The notes under the pieces: model-generated | The model's input: only the letters and a program-made list of their open reading frames with translations | Databases searched by the model: none | Told to the model about the DNA's origin: nothing | From: JAJDAT01 sp964570665 | GTDB lineage: Bacteria; Nitrospinota; Nitrospinia; Nitrospinales; JAJDAT01 | Direction: 5' to 3' | Assembly: GCA_964570665.1 (NCBI GenBank) | Contig: CAZMZH010000004.1 | Span: forward strand, 186,001 to 250,000 | DNA length: 64,000 bases | Made by a program: the position numbers and the translations under genes | Part shown: positions 36,001 to 44,614 of the stretch, piece after piece | Layout of the letters: each line of letters opens with the position of its first letter | How positions within the stretch are numbered: position 1 is the stretch's first letter

Positions 36001-36261
36001 ATGCCAGGAAAAAGAAACGCCAACATATTGCCAAAATTAGGAGAAAGGTTAAAAAAATGGCGGAAGGATCAAAGCCTTAGGCTAGCCGACGTATCGAAAA
36101 TGATTAAAGGCACCTCTGGTCCTCTTTCTGAGATAGAGAATAATAAGAGCTATCCAACCGTTGAAACTATCGCCATGTTTCATAAAAGAACCAATCTCAA
36201 TGTCATGTGGTTGTTGTTTAATGAAGGCGAGATGCTAAAAAAGAAAACCAAAAATAAATAG
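36001..36261 (+). CDS. Small XRE-family transcriptional regulator, copy 1
   Basis: ATG 36001 is chosen because AGGAG lies 8 bp upstream, as in the paralogue. The 86-residue protein is one HTH_3 domain (KLGERLKKWRKDQSLRLADV; SGPLSEIENNKSYPTVETIA) with a short C-terminal tail ending NVMWLLFNEGEMLKKK. It is very similar in sequence, start region and length to the gene at 38771-39043. No kinase or toxin gene adjoins it. Autoregulation is inferred from the conserved leader. Confidence 0.85.
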   Translation: MPGKRNANILPKLGERLKKWRKDQSLRLADVSKMIKGTSGPLSEIENNKSYPTVETIAMFHKRTNLNVMWLLFNEGEMLKKKTKNK

Positions 36262-36836
36262 ACCCAAAAGCTTTGATTTACGTTATTACAAAAAAAACGT
36301 TCCCCCTTCAAAGCAAGTTCTATTTTGTTAAATTAAACGCTTTTCCACTGCGCTGATTATCATCCTTGTAGCATCGTTCATATAAGTATGTTATAGTGTT
36401 TTAAATTAAGATGGATTAAAAGAAATATTTGGCAAATTCGATTAGGAATTTCGCCGAGGGTATTCAAGCAAAGATTAGAATTTTATATTTCCCAAACCGC
36501 CTCTTGGCTGTTTTTTTTTGCCCTGAAACTCCTCCTTGGGATCCATCCCAGCTCCAGGGCTTTATAAGTCCTGAAAAGGGCAAATGCATGAGGTCCGGGT
36601 TTAAGAAAATTCCGGCAAAATTTAATAAGTTATTTCGGCCAATGAACTGATGGAGAGTTATTCTATCTCCAATGATGTTCAAGAAGAGCTTTCTTGTGGC
36701 GCCAACGGAAATACCCGTTAAGAAATCGCTACGTCCTAATTCTTCCGGAAGTTCCGACCCAAAACTTATTCTTCGCAAAAGAATAAATTTTACCGAAATA
36801 CTACCAGCAGATGGCAGAGGCTGATCCTCTACCATT
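36262..36836. other. Long leader region of the helicase gene
   Basis: This 575-bp stretch holds a composite hairpin at 36520-36560 (GCCCTG/CAGGGC enclosing TGGGAT/ATCCCA), preceded by a T-run at 36511-36519. It may be a structured 5' untranslated region, common for cold-induced DEAD-box helicases, with a possible terminator of the XRE gene before it. Frames of 70-170 codons crossing it on either strand have no ribosome site and no recognisable domain. Confidence 0.4.
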
Positions 36837-38285
36837 ATGAATACCCGCACCCATTTCCATAGGGAAAGGACGCGGTATATAAAATTACAAAATAAGGAAC
36901 CTACTTTGATCAAATCAAATCTTTCCGCCAACGAGTGCGGATTCGACTCTTTAGAGCTTAATCCCTCTATCCGCAAGGCGATCGCGGAAAAACGTTATTC
37001 TCAACCCACTCCGATCCAATCACAAGCCATTCCGCACCTTATACAAGGACGCGATCTTCTAGGATGCGCCCAAACTGGAACAGGAAAAACTGGAGCCTTC
37101 GCTCTACCCATTCTTCAGCGTTTGGCAAAGAGACGTAAAATTACCGGCCCTAAAGGGATTTCCGCATTGATTCTCACTCCAACTCGCGAGTTAGCAGCCC
37201 AAATTGGCGAAAGTTTTCGACTTTATGGTCGTTATTTAAACGTAAAACACACCGTCATCTATGGCGGCGTTAGTTATCGTCCGCAGATTCGAGCCTTGTC
37301 TAGGGGTGTAGAGGTGCTTATCGCTACCCCTGGAAGATTGGTTGATCTTGTTAACCAAGGCTATATAAAACTGGATAAGACGGAAACTTTTGTCCTCGAC
37401 GAAGGCGATCGCATGCTAGACATGGGATTTCTACCGGATATTCGCAAAATTTTTGCGATCCTTCCAGAACAACGACAAACAATGCTTTTTTCGGCGACTA
37501 TGTCTAATGAAATTATGTCTCTCGCTAAACAATTTCTAATAGACCCCGTTAAAGTTTGGGTGGCTCCACAATCCAAAACAGCCGACAATATCGAGCAGCA
37601 AGTAATGTTTGTAGACAAAGAATTCAAGACGGAATTACTTACTTCTGTTTTCACGGACGAATCTATTAAGAGAGCCGTGGTATTTACAAAAACTAAGCAT
37701 GGCGCAAATCGCATCGCCAAAAAGCTTAACCAGGGAAAAATTAAGGCAGAAGCATTGCATGGCGACAAATCTCAATCCGCGAGACTTGACGCTTTGAGAA
37801 AGTTTCGTTCGGGCAACGCCCGTGTGCTAGTCGCCACCGATGTTGCTTCCCGCGGACTTGATATAGAAGGCATTACGCATGTGATCAATTACGAGTTGCC
37901 CAACGAAGCTGAAAGCTACGTACATCGCATCGGCCGTACTGCTCGCGCTGGATCTTCTGGAGTGGCTTTATCTTTTTGCGATAACGAAGAGCGCGGTTAT
38001 TTGCGAAGCATTGAAAAATCTACGAAAAGCACCGTTACTATCATCGAAGATCATCCTTATCATTCCCAAGCTGTCGCAGCCATGTGGAAGACAAAAAAAC
38101 CATCGACAAATTCGTCTAAAGACGGACGCAGGAAACGTCCTTGGAGCAGATCGCCTGGTAAACAAGGCAAATCGTCATCCTCCACTGCGAGGAGTCGAAA
38201 GCCTGGCGGTAACCGGTTTCACCCAGCTCAACAACGCCGGAACAACACCAAAAGGTCTGGAATCAACGCGAGCCGCCCGGCTTGA
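36837..38285 (+). CDS. rhlE: RhlE-type DEAD-box RNA helicase
   Basis: This 482-residue protein has the Q motif (PTPIQSQAI), motif I (AQTGTGKT), PTRELAAQI, motif II, SAT, and C-terminal DVASRGLDIEGITHVINYEL and HRIGRTAR. Motif II reads DEGD instead of DEAD. An N-terminal extension of ~35 residues precedes the core, and the C-terminus is a basic low-complexity tail (KRPWSRSPGKQGKSSSSTA), typical of the RhlE group. It remodels RNA using ATP and often supports growth in the cold. It lies between the two XRE paralogues. Confidence 0.93.
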   Translation: MNTRTHFHRERTRYIKLQNKEPTLIKSNLSANECGFDSLELNPSIRKAIAEKRYSQPTPIQSQAIPHLIQGRDLLGCAQTGTGKTGAFALPILQRLAKRRKITGPKGISALILTPTRELAAQIGESFRLYGRYLNVKHTVIYGGVSYRPQIRALSRGVEVLIATPGRLVDLVNQGYIKLDKTETFVLDEGDRMLDMGFLPDIRKIFAILPEQRQTMLFSATMSNEIMSLAKQFLIDPVKVWVAPQSKTADNIEQQVMFVDKEFKTELLTSVFTDESIKRAVVFTKTKHGANRIAKKLNQGKIKAEALHGDKSQSARLDALRKFRSGNARVLVATDVASRGLDIEGITHVINYELPNEAESYVHRIGRTARAGSSGVALSFCDNEERGYLRSIEKSTKSTVTIIEDHPYHSQAVAAMWKTKKPSTNSSKDGRRKRPWSRSPGKQGKSSSSTARSRKPGGNRFHPAQQRRNNTKRSGINASRPA

Positions 38286-38314
38286 ATTGATTGACCTAAA
38301 ACCTAACAATAGTT

Positions 38315-38356
38315 GTCGCCCATCCTTCGAAATAATCATTTCGAGGGATGAAGGCG
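38315..38356. terminator. Long hairpin after the helicase gene
   Basis: CATCCTTCGAAAT pairs with ATTTCGAGGGATG (13 bp, one G-U) around a 4-base loop AATC, extended by CGCC/GGCG outside. It begins about 30 bp after the helicase stop. There is no clean T-run, so it may be a processed 3' end or a palindromic repeat rather than an intrinsic terminator. Confidence 0.55.
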
Positions 38357-38690
38357 GCAGGCATTGTTTATTTAACTACGAAAAAATAATTTGCTTTTCG
38401 AGACTTTGAAGCAATTTGTAGTCAAGTCCCCCTAAAAAATTATTTGATCTCTTTCCGAATTATTGACAAGGTTTAACGAATTATTTCAAGCTTAGCCAAT
38501 GCTGTGAGTAAGACTTAAAAGCTATTAATTTGAAACTAACGCCTATCAAAAACCTTCCTAAAGCCAACAATCGATTTTAATATCGTTTAATTTTCTACGG
38601 TATGCCCTAATAAAGATTCGGTTATTTCAAATAATAATTAGCTATATGAAAACCTACCTCATTATTTTTTTTTTCGTTCCAGCGCAAATT
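38357..38690. other. Intergenic region, nothing recognised
   Basis: This AT-rich stretch lies between the post-helicase hairpin and the leader of the second XRE gene. I see no gene, hairpin or named repeat. Confidence 0.5.
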
Positions 38691-38770
38691 ATTATAACCC
38701 TGCCGTCTAAATTTCGATAATATACAAAGGTACTACAAACTCGAACTTTTAAAACTCTAGGAGCGTAAGA
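38691..38770 (+). promoter_or_regulatory. Conserved upstream region of the second XRE gene
   Basis: This 80-bp block is the counterpart of 35920-36000: ATTATAACCC, TTCGATAATATAC, TCGAAC and TAGGAGCGTAAGA occur in the same order and at nearly the same spacing. TATAC could be a -10 element; the TCGA half-sites are candidate binding sites for the XRE proteins. Confidence 0.5.
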
Positions 38771-39043
38771 ATGATGGGTAAAAGAAACGCCAATATATCG
38801 CCTAAGTTAGGAGATCGGTTGAAGAAATGGCGATTATCTCAAAAACTTACATTAGTAGAATTGTCAAAAATGATGGGTTGTACACCAGGTCCACTTTCGG
38901 AAATAGAAAATAATAAAAACTATCCCTCAGTAGAAACAATTGCAATGATTCATAAAAAGACAAATCTCAACATTATGTGGTTATTGTTCAATGAAGAAGA
39001 AATGGTATTATTAAAAAAGAAGGGAAAAGGAAAAGCGCTTTAG
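38771..39043 (+). CDS. Small XRE-family transcriptional regulator, copy 2
   Basis: This 90-residue HTH_3 protein (KLGDRLKKWRLSQKLTLVEL; GPLSEIENNKNYPSVETIAM) ends NIMWLLFNEEEMVLLKKKGK. An AGGAG 8 bp before the ATG supports the start. It matches copy 1 almost residue for residue in the core. The duplicate pair and their shared leaders suggest a local duplication around the helicase, with mutual or common regulation. Confidence 0.87.
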   Translation: MMGKRNANISPKLGDRLKKWRLSQKLTLVELSKMMGCTPGPLSEIENNKNYPSVETIAMIHKKTNLNIMWLLFNEEEMVLLKKKGKGKAL

Positions 39044-39362
39044 CGAATTTTTCAATTACTGAGATCATCCCAACTTAAGCAACCGCAAAACTACTTTGAC
39101 TCCCATTAACAATAACTAGTATTTTAATTTTTTACGTTTCAAAATCCCCCAATATAGATTTAACCTATCTTTCTTACAAAAAAATTAAAGCTTTTGATAA
39201 AGACCTAGATCTTTTTAAAAAATTTTAAATTAATAGCCCCGCATCTCTTTTTCACAAAAAACGAACCCCTAATATGTCATTACTCAACTATAAAAAATAA
39301 TTAAATAAAACCTCTATCCATTAAATATCTTTTTTAAAAATTGAAAATGCTGGAGAAATTTT
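39044..39362. other. Intergenic region, AT-rich
   Basis: This stretch holds the promoter and GGAG ribosome site (about 39350) of the oxidoreductase gene. I see no hairpin, repeat or small gene. Confidence 0.45.
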
Positions 39363-40358
39363 ATGACAACCATGAATGCATATATCACGCGAACTTGCGG
39401 ACCAGACGCCAGCTTTGAATCAGTTGAAATTCCCATTCCAGAAGTCGCTTCGGGTCAAATTCTTATCAAAGTAAAAGCCACGAGCCTGAACCCTGTCGAT
39501 AATATGTTTCTCCGAAACGATATTGGCATGAACCCAGCCCTCCCCGCTGTCCTTCACGGAGATGTTGCTGGCATTGTTTCCGCCGTTGGCCAAGGCGTCG
39601 ATAATTTCAAGAATGGCGACGAAATATATGCATGCGCAGGCGGTTTCAAAGGACACGGTGGCGCATTAGCGGAATTCATGATTGCCGACGCTCGGTTAGT
39701 CGCGCATAAACCGCGTACACTAGATTTTACTTCTTCAGCGGCGTTGCCATTGGTTTCTATAACAGCTTGGGAGGGACTCTTTGATCGCGCAAATTTGCAA
39801 CCAGGTCAGCATGCTCTCATTCATGGCGGCACGGGAGGAGTTGGTCATGTAGCGCTCCAACTGGCTAAAATTGGAGGAGCCAGGGTTGCCACTACGATTT
39901 CGAGCGAGGAAAAAGCCAATATTGTTCGCAATCTTGGAGCAGACGATATAATTAACTATCGCGAACAAACTGTGGATCAGTATGTCGAAAACTTGACTAA
40001 CGGACAGGGATTTGACGTTGTTTATGACACCATTGGCGGGAAAAACCTTGATCTCTCATTTGTGGCCGCTCGCAACAAAGGGCAAGTAATCAATATTTTA
40101 GGTTTCAATAATCATGATTTGGCACCTGCGTTTAGTCGCGGTCTTACGATTCATTTGGAAAATATGTCGATACCGCTGCTCACCGGAGTGGGTCGCGAAC
40201 GACAAGGCAAAATATTATATGAAATCGCCAAGCATGTGGATGATGGCAATCTTAAACCGGTCCTTCATGAACAACAATTCTCATTTGAAGAGGCAAACAA
40301 AGCTCACGAATTATATGAATCCAAAAAACATACCGGGAAAATAGTCCTAATCCCCTAA
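39363..40358 (+). CDS. Zinc-free MDR-family quinone oxidoreductase-like protein
   Basis: This 331-residue medium-chain dehydrogenase/reductase has the GroES-like N domain (ATSLNPVDNMFL; VLHGDVAGIVSAVGQGV) and a Rossmann domain with nucleotide loop IHGGTGGVGHVALQLAK, ending with ELYESKKHTGKIVLIP. It lacks the structural zinc cysteine set, as in the QOR group. NADPH-dependent reduction of quinones or enals is likely, with no clue to the physiological substrate. It is apparently a single gene. Confidence 0.88.
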   Translation: MTTMNAYITRTCGPDASFESVEIPIPEVASGQILIKVKATSLNPVDNMFLRNDIGMNPALPAVLHGDVAGIVSAVGQGVDNFKNGDEIYACAGGFKGHGGALAEFMIADARLVAHKPRTLDFTSSAALPLVSITAWEGLFDRANLQPGQHALIHGGTGGVGHVALQLAKIGGARVATTISSEEKANIVRNLGADDIINYREQTVDQYVENLTNGQGFDVVYDTIGGKNLDLSFVAARNKGQVINILGFNNHDLAPAFSRGLTIHLENMSIPLLTGVGRERQGKILYEIAKHVDDGNLKPVLHEQQFSFEEANKAHELYESKKHTGKIVLIP

Positions 40359-40668
40359 TATGTTTGATTTCAGTCCCCCGATGTTTTCAATCTTTGGTTA
40401 TTTGCTTCAAAAAAAGTTTTTGACTTCATGCCTAACAAGGTGTCGTAAAAAATGAAATCATTTAATTGCTCCCTACCCTTTGGCATCGAACAACCAAGCC
40501 GATATATCCGTTTACTTTACTACCAAAACTGTTACAATTTTATTAAATTCAAATTCAAAATTTTAAAGAATTTTTTATATGGCTTGCCCTCCTAATATAG
40601 GAAAGACATAAACTCCAAAATAAAAACGGTCGTCAAAAAGTATTTTTGAACGTCCATATTCATTTTTT
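40359..40668. other. Intergenic region, nothing firm
   Basis: A 46-codon frame starting at an ATG near 40452 has no ribosome site and an unconvincing composition. No hairpin or repeat is seen. The region includes the promoter of the MHYT kinase gene. Confidence 0.4.
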
Positions 40669-43434
40669 ATGGAAACGATACAAGCAAAAATCATTCTGTT
40701 CTTGAGCAACTACGATTTTAATTTAGTATGTGTTTCCTATTTAATGATTGTTTTTGCCTCCTATTCGGCTCTTGAAATTTCGGTGTGCATTCGCGAAACC
40801 CAAAATCCCAATAATAACTATTGGATCCCGGCTTTTGGTTTTGTATTAGGCGGAGGAGTATGGTCGATGCACTTCATCGCAATGCTGGCCTATAAATTTT
40901 CCATACCTGTCGGATTCAATCCAGCAATTACTTTTTTATCCTTATTTATGGCGGTAATTCCCGCAAGTTATGCGGCTAAACTCGCAAACTCAGAAAATCC
41001 CTTTTTAGCAAAAATAGCCTATGGGGGAACAATGATGGGGATGGGCATCGTTTGTATGCACTATACCGGAATGTTGGCATTAGAATCGGCGCCACAATTC
41101 AAGTACGACTTTAAACTTGTTGCAATATCTATTGTTGTCGCCGTGGTAGCCTCTTCCGCAGCTTTATTTTTTGCTCTTTGGTTAGGAGAATCAAATCTCA
41201 AAAAATATAAAACACTAAAAACATTCACCGCTTTACTTATGGGGTTAGCGGCTGCGGGAATGCATTATACAGGAATGGCCGCGGTCGAATTTATTCCCGA
41301 TCCAACATTAACCGAAGCTATGCCTTCCACTGACTTAGACCGAGATACCTTAGCCATAATCATAGCCTTTTTTACTCTCACGGTTTTAGGACTTTCGCTC
41401 ACAGCTTCCATCACCCACCAAAAGTTTCAAATCCTTAAAAATTTAAAAAACGAACTAGAAAAAAAAGTCGACGAAAGAACTCAAGAGTTACGAAACAAAA
41501 CGGTATTTTCCGAACTTCATAAAAATATTGCGGTCTCGACCAATTTAAACCTTTCCTTCGAAGAAGCTATGAAAATGGCGATAAAACATATTTGCGAAGG
41601 AATTGGTTGGCCTGTGGGTCATATGTATTTAGTCGATCGTCAAAACCCAGAACTCCTCATTCCCTCTGATATTTGGCATTTTAAAGATTCAGAGAAATTT
41701 GAATTATTTAAAAATAAAACTAAATCCATAACATTTGCCAAAGGAGTTGGTTTGCCTGGAAGAGTATTTGCCTCGGCAAAAGCTGAATGGATTGAAGACG
41801 TGACACTCGATCCCAACTTTCCAAGAACAACGCTTGCAAAAAAAAGCGGCTTGAAAACAGGATTTGCTTTTCCAATTTTAATTGGCCAAGAAGTTACGGG
41901 TGTAATTGAGTTTTTTTCCAATAAAAAAGAAAAAACAAACCACCTCCTTCTGGAGTTGATGAATAATGTTGGGTCGTTGCTAGGAAGCTTTGTGGATCGA
42001 AAACACATAGAAGAAAAAGTAGCGTATGCCAAAGAAGCGGCGGAAAAAGCTAATCAGGCAAAAAGCGCTTTCCTCGCCAATATGAGTCATGAAATTCGAA
42101 CCCCTATGAATGCAATTCTAGGTTATTCCCAAATAGTTTTACGCAATAAAGATTTATCCCCTAGCGTCCATGAAGCCGTGGAGACAATTGATAAAAGTGG
42201 GCAACATCTTATGAGACTTATAAACGATATTTTAGATATTTCAAAAATCGAAGCGGATAGGATGGAGATTGTTCTTTCCAATTTTGATCTGAACGATCTA
42301 ATAGAAGGCCTTTCGGTATTATTTGCGCCTCGCTGTTATGAAAAAAATATACATTGGTACATTAAAAACCTGGAAGAACAATATTATGCATATGCGGATG
42401 AAACGAAATTACGACAGATTCTCATCAATCTTATAGGCAACGCAATCAAGTTTACCGAAATTGGAGAAATTTCTTTAAAAGCATCGTCGCCCGAAAAAGG
42501 GATTTTTTTATTCGAAGTTAGCGATTCAGGAAAAGGAATTCCAGAAAACGACCTCGAAACAATTTTTGAGCCCTTTCGACAAGCTGAGGAAGGATTTAAA
42601 AAAGGCGGTACCGGTTTGGGACTAGCCATTTCAAAAAAACAAGCCAATTTATTGGGCGGAGAATTATTCGTCAAATCGGAGGTTGGTAAAGGATCTAAAT
42701 TCCTTTTAAAAGTTCCATTGAAACAAGCCATTCGCGATGTCACACCAAGATCTTCCCGCAATTTGGAAATTTCTAAACTCGCCGAAGGCTACGGCGTAAA
42801 CGCTCTAATAGTAGACGACTCTAAGGAAAATCGCGATGTTTTAGTAAAAATTTTGCAATGTATTGGCGTCGAAACGGAAGAAGCTAAAAACGGTAAAATC
42901 GGTTTGGAGCTTGTACACAAAAGTAAACCGGATATTATTTTTATGGACGTTCGGATGCCTGTTATGGATGGTTTGGAAGCCACAAAAAAAATTATTGAAG
43001 AATTTGGTCCAGAACAAATAAAAATTGTAGTTATATCGGCTTCAGTTCTGAGGCATGAGATTGAACAATATTATAGTTTGGGGTGCCACGATGTAATTCC
43101 AAAACCATTTCGAACAGAAGCCATTTTCGATTGCTTAACTAGACTTTTGAACGTTGAATTTGAGTATGTAAGTAAAAACAGTGAAGAAAAAATTAAAACG
43201 CCAAAAGAAACCAACATTAATTATTCAAAAATCCAACTATCCGTTAATTTGTTAAATAATATTTACGACGCAGCCGAAAGCGGTAATTTTAAAAAACTGG
43301 AAGAAATCATCGACGGCCTTCCTCAAAAAACCGTAGAAGATAAAAACTTAGTGGCGTATTTATCTTCTCTTAAAAACCATTACGATGTAATGGGTTTTTT
43401 AAATTTTACGGAAAAGGTAAAAAACAATGAATGA
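40669..43434 (+). CDS. MHYT-sensor GAF hybrid histidine kinase
   Basis: This 921-residue inner-membrane kinase has an N-terminal MHYT domain of about seven TM segments with motifs MHFIAML, MHYTGML and MHYTGMA (predicted to bind a metal and sense oxygen, CO or NO), a coiled linker, a GAF domain (about 275-440), then HisKA with His474 (NMSHEIRTPMN), HATPase_c (NLIGNAIKFTE, GTGLGLAIS), and a receiver with Asp760. The last ~70 residues form a helical tail also seen at the end of the kinase at 44615. Its stop overlaps the start of the receiver-PAS gene, so the two are co-translated. Confidence 0.93.
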   Translation: METIQAKIILFLSNYDFNLVCVSYLMIVFASYSALEISVCIRETQNPNNNYWIPAFGFVLGGGVWSMHFIAMLAYKFSIPVGFNPAITFLSLFMAVIPASYAAKLANSENPFLAKIAYGGTMMGMGIVCMHYTGMLALESAPQFKYDFKLVAISIVVAVVASSAALFFALWLGESNLKKYKTLKTFTALLMGLAAAGMHYTGMAAVEFIPDPTLTEAMPSTDLDRDTLAIIIAFFTLTVLGLSLTASITHQKFQILKNLKNELEKKVDERTQELRNKTVFSELHKNIAVSTNLNLSFEEAMKMAIKHICEGIGWPVGHMYLVDRQNPELLIPSDIWHFKDSEKFELFKNKTKSITFAKGVGLPGRVFASAKAEWIEDVTLDPNFPRTTLAKKSGLKTGFAFPILIGQEVTGVIEFFSNKKEKTNHLLLELMNNVGSLLGSFVDRKHIEEKVAYAKEAAEKANQAKSAFLANMSHEIRTPMNAILGYSQIVLRNKDLSPSVHEAVETIDKSGQHLMRLINDILDISKIEADRMEIVLSNFDLNDLIEGLSVLFAPRCYEKNIHWYIKNLEEQYYAYADETKLRQILINLIGNAIKFTEIGEISLKASSPEKGIFLFEVSDSGKGIPENDLETIFEPFRQAEEGFKKGGTGLGLAISKKQANLLGGELFVKSEVGKGSKFLLKVPLKQAIRDVTPRSSRNLEISKLAEGYGVNALIVDDSKENRDVLVKILQCIGVETEEAKNGKIGLELVHKSKPDIIFMDVRMPVMDGLEATKKIIEEFGPEQIKIVVISASVLRHEIEQYYSLGCHDVIPKPFRTEAIFDCLTRLLNVEFEYVSKNSEEKIKTPKETNINYSKIQLSVNLLNNIYDAAESGNFKKLEEIIDGLPQKTVEDKNLVAYLSSLKNHYDVMGFLNFTEKVKNNE

Positions 43435-44284
43435 TGAGATTTCCTTAGAAAAAATGAAAATACTTTTGGTCGACGATACCCCCGTAAATATTGACGTTTT
43501 ATCAAAAAGTTTAACCAATGAGGGGTATAACATTTTTGCGGCCCCTTCAGGCGATATTGCTTTAAAAATTATCGATAAAATAGTTCCAGATTTAATTCTG
43601 CTAGACGTAATGATGCCTGGCTTGGATGGTTTTGAGACCTGCAAAAAACTTAAAAGTAAAACCTCAACAAAAGATATTCCAATTATTTTTATAACCGCAA
43701 AGTCGGATAAAAACGATGTCGTCAATGGGTTTCAATTAGGAGGAGTCGATTATATAACTAAACCATTTAACTATGAAGAAGTTTTAAGGCGAGTAGCAAC
43801 GCATTTAAAAATACGCAAACTGATGACAACTCAAAACGATCTCAATAAAACATTAGTGGATTTAAACGACGAACTTATAGATGGAAGGAACCAATATCAA
43901 ATCATTAGCGAAAAAGCTTCCGATGGGATTTTCCGATTGGATCAAGATAAAAAAATAATATCCTGCAATTCAAAATTTTCTTCTCTTTTAGGATTCCAAG
44001 AACCAGAAATCATAGGAACTCCAATAGAAAATTTAATCAATGTTGTCTCTCCAGAGGAAATAATACCTCAACTATCCACCAAACGTTTTGGAGAACGCGC
44101 AACTCAAAATTTAGAAGTTCAATTCTGTATTAATGAGCAATCTCCTATTTGGAGCAAACGCAAATTTTTTACTCTGTTGGTTGATTCATTTGGAATTTGG
44201 AACCAACCTAAGGATTTGATTGACCAAAAAAATGCCGATAAAAAGTTCTTGGGAACTCTTGGGTTCATTAAAAAACCGCTTTAA
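43427..44284 (+). CDS. Response regulator with PAS-like output domain, MHYT-linked copy
   Basis: This 285-residue protein starts with ATG 43427, 8 bp inside the preceding gene. Receiver residues include Asp60 and TKPF; the PAS-like region has SDGIFRLDQDKKIISCN, RFGERAT, DSFGIWN and ADKKFLGTL. It is a paralogue of the gene at 6186-7055. Translational overlap with the MHYT kinase makes it the likely phosphotransfer partner. It has no DNA-binding domain, so it may act on other proteins. Confidence 0.9.
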   Translation: MNDEISLEKMKILLVDDTPVNIDVLSKSLTNEGYNIFAAPSGDIALKIIDKIVPDLILLDVMMPGLDGFETCKKLKSKTSTKDIPIIFITAKSDKNDVVNGFQLGGVDYITKPFNYEEVLRRVATHLKIRKLMTTQNDLNKTLVDLNDELIDGRNQYQIISEKASDGIFRLDQDKKIISCNSKFSSLLGFQEPEIIGTPIENLINVVSPEEIIPQLSTKRFGERATQNLEVQFCINEQSPIWSKRKFFTLLVDSFGIWNQPKDLIDQKNADKKFLGTLGFIKKPL

Positions 44285-44614
44285 TAAATTACTTCTAAAA
44301 TTGCCCGTCTTTCCCAGCTTTTTATATCAATTAAATACCTCATATAAGTATCAAAAAAAAAACTTATACTAATAATAATCAATGATATAAAGTTTGTTAC
44401 ACTATTTAATAATATAAAATTTTGACTTTACTTTTCCAAAGAATAATTTTAAATTAAGCTATTACACTTACATCTAATTAAATATTTTTTACGATTACCA
44501 GTTAAGCGGAATTTTATTTCTTGACCAAAATTATTAATAACAAAAATATGAGAAAAAGTTTATAGGGAGAAATGTGTACCAGGTTTTATATCTTTTTAAA
44601 AAGATGGGGAATTT
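44285..44614. other. Intergenic region, AT-rich
   Basis: This 330-bp AT-rich gap before the receiver-kinase gene ends with a GGGGAA ribosome site just before ATG 44615. I see no terminator or operator. Confidence 0.45.

Noticed and set aside
36464..36976. Minus-strand 170-codon frame opposite the helicase leader
   Set aside because: It overlaps the helicase coding region, has no ribosome site and resembles no family.
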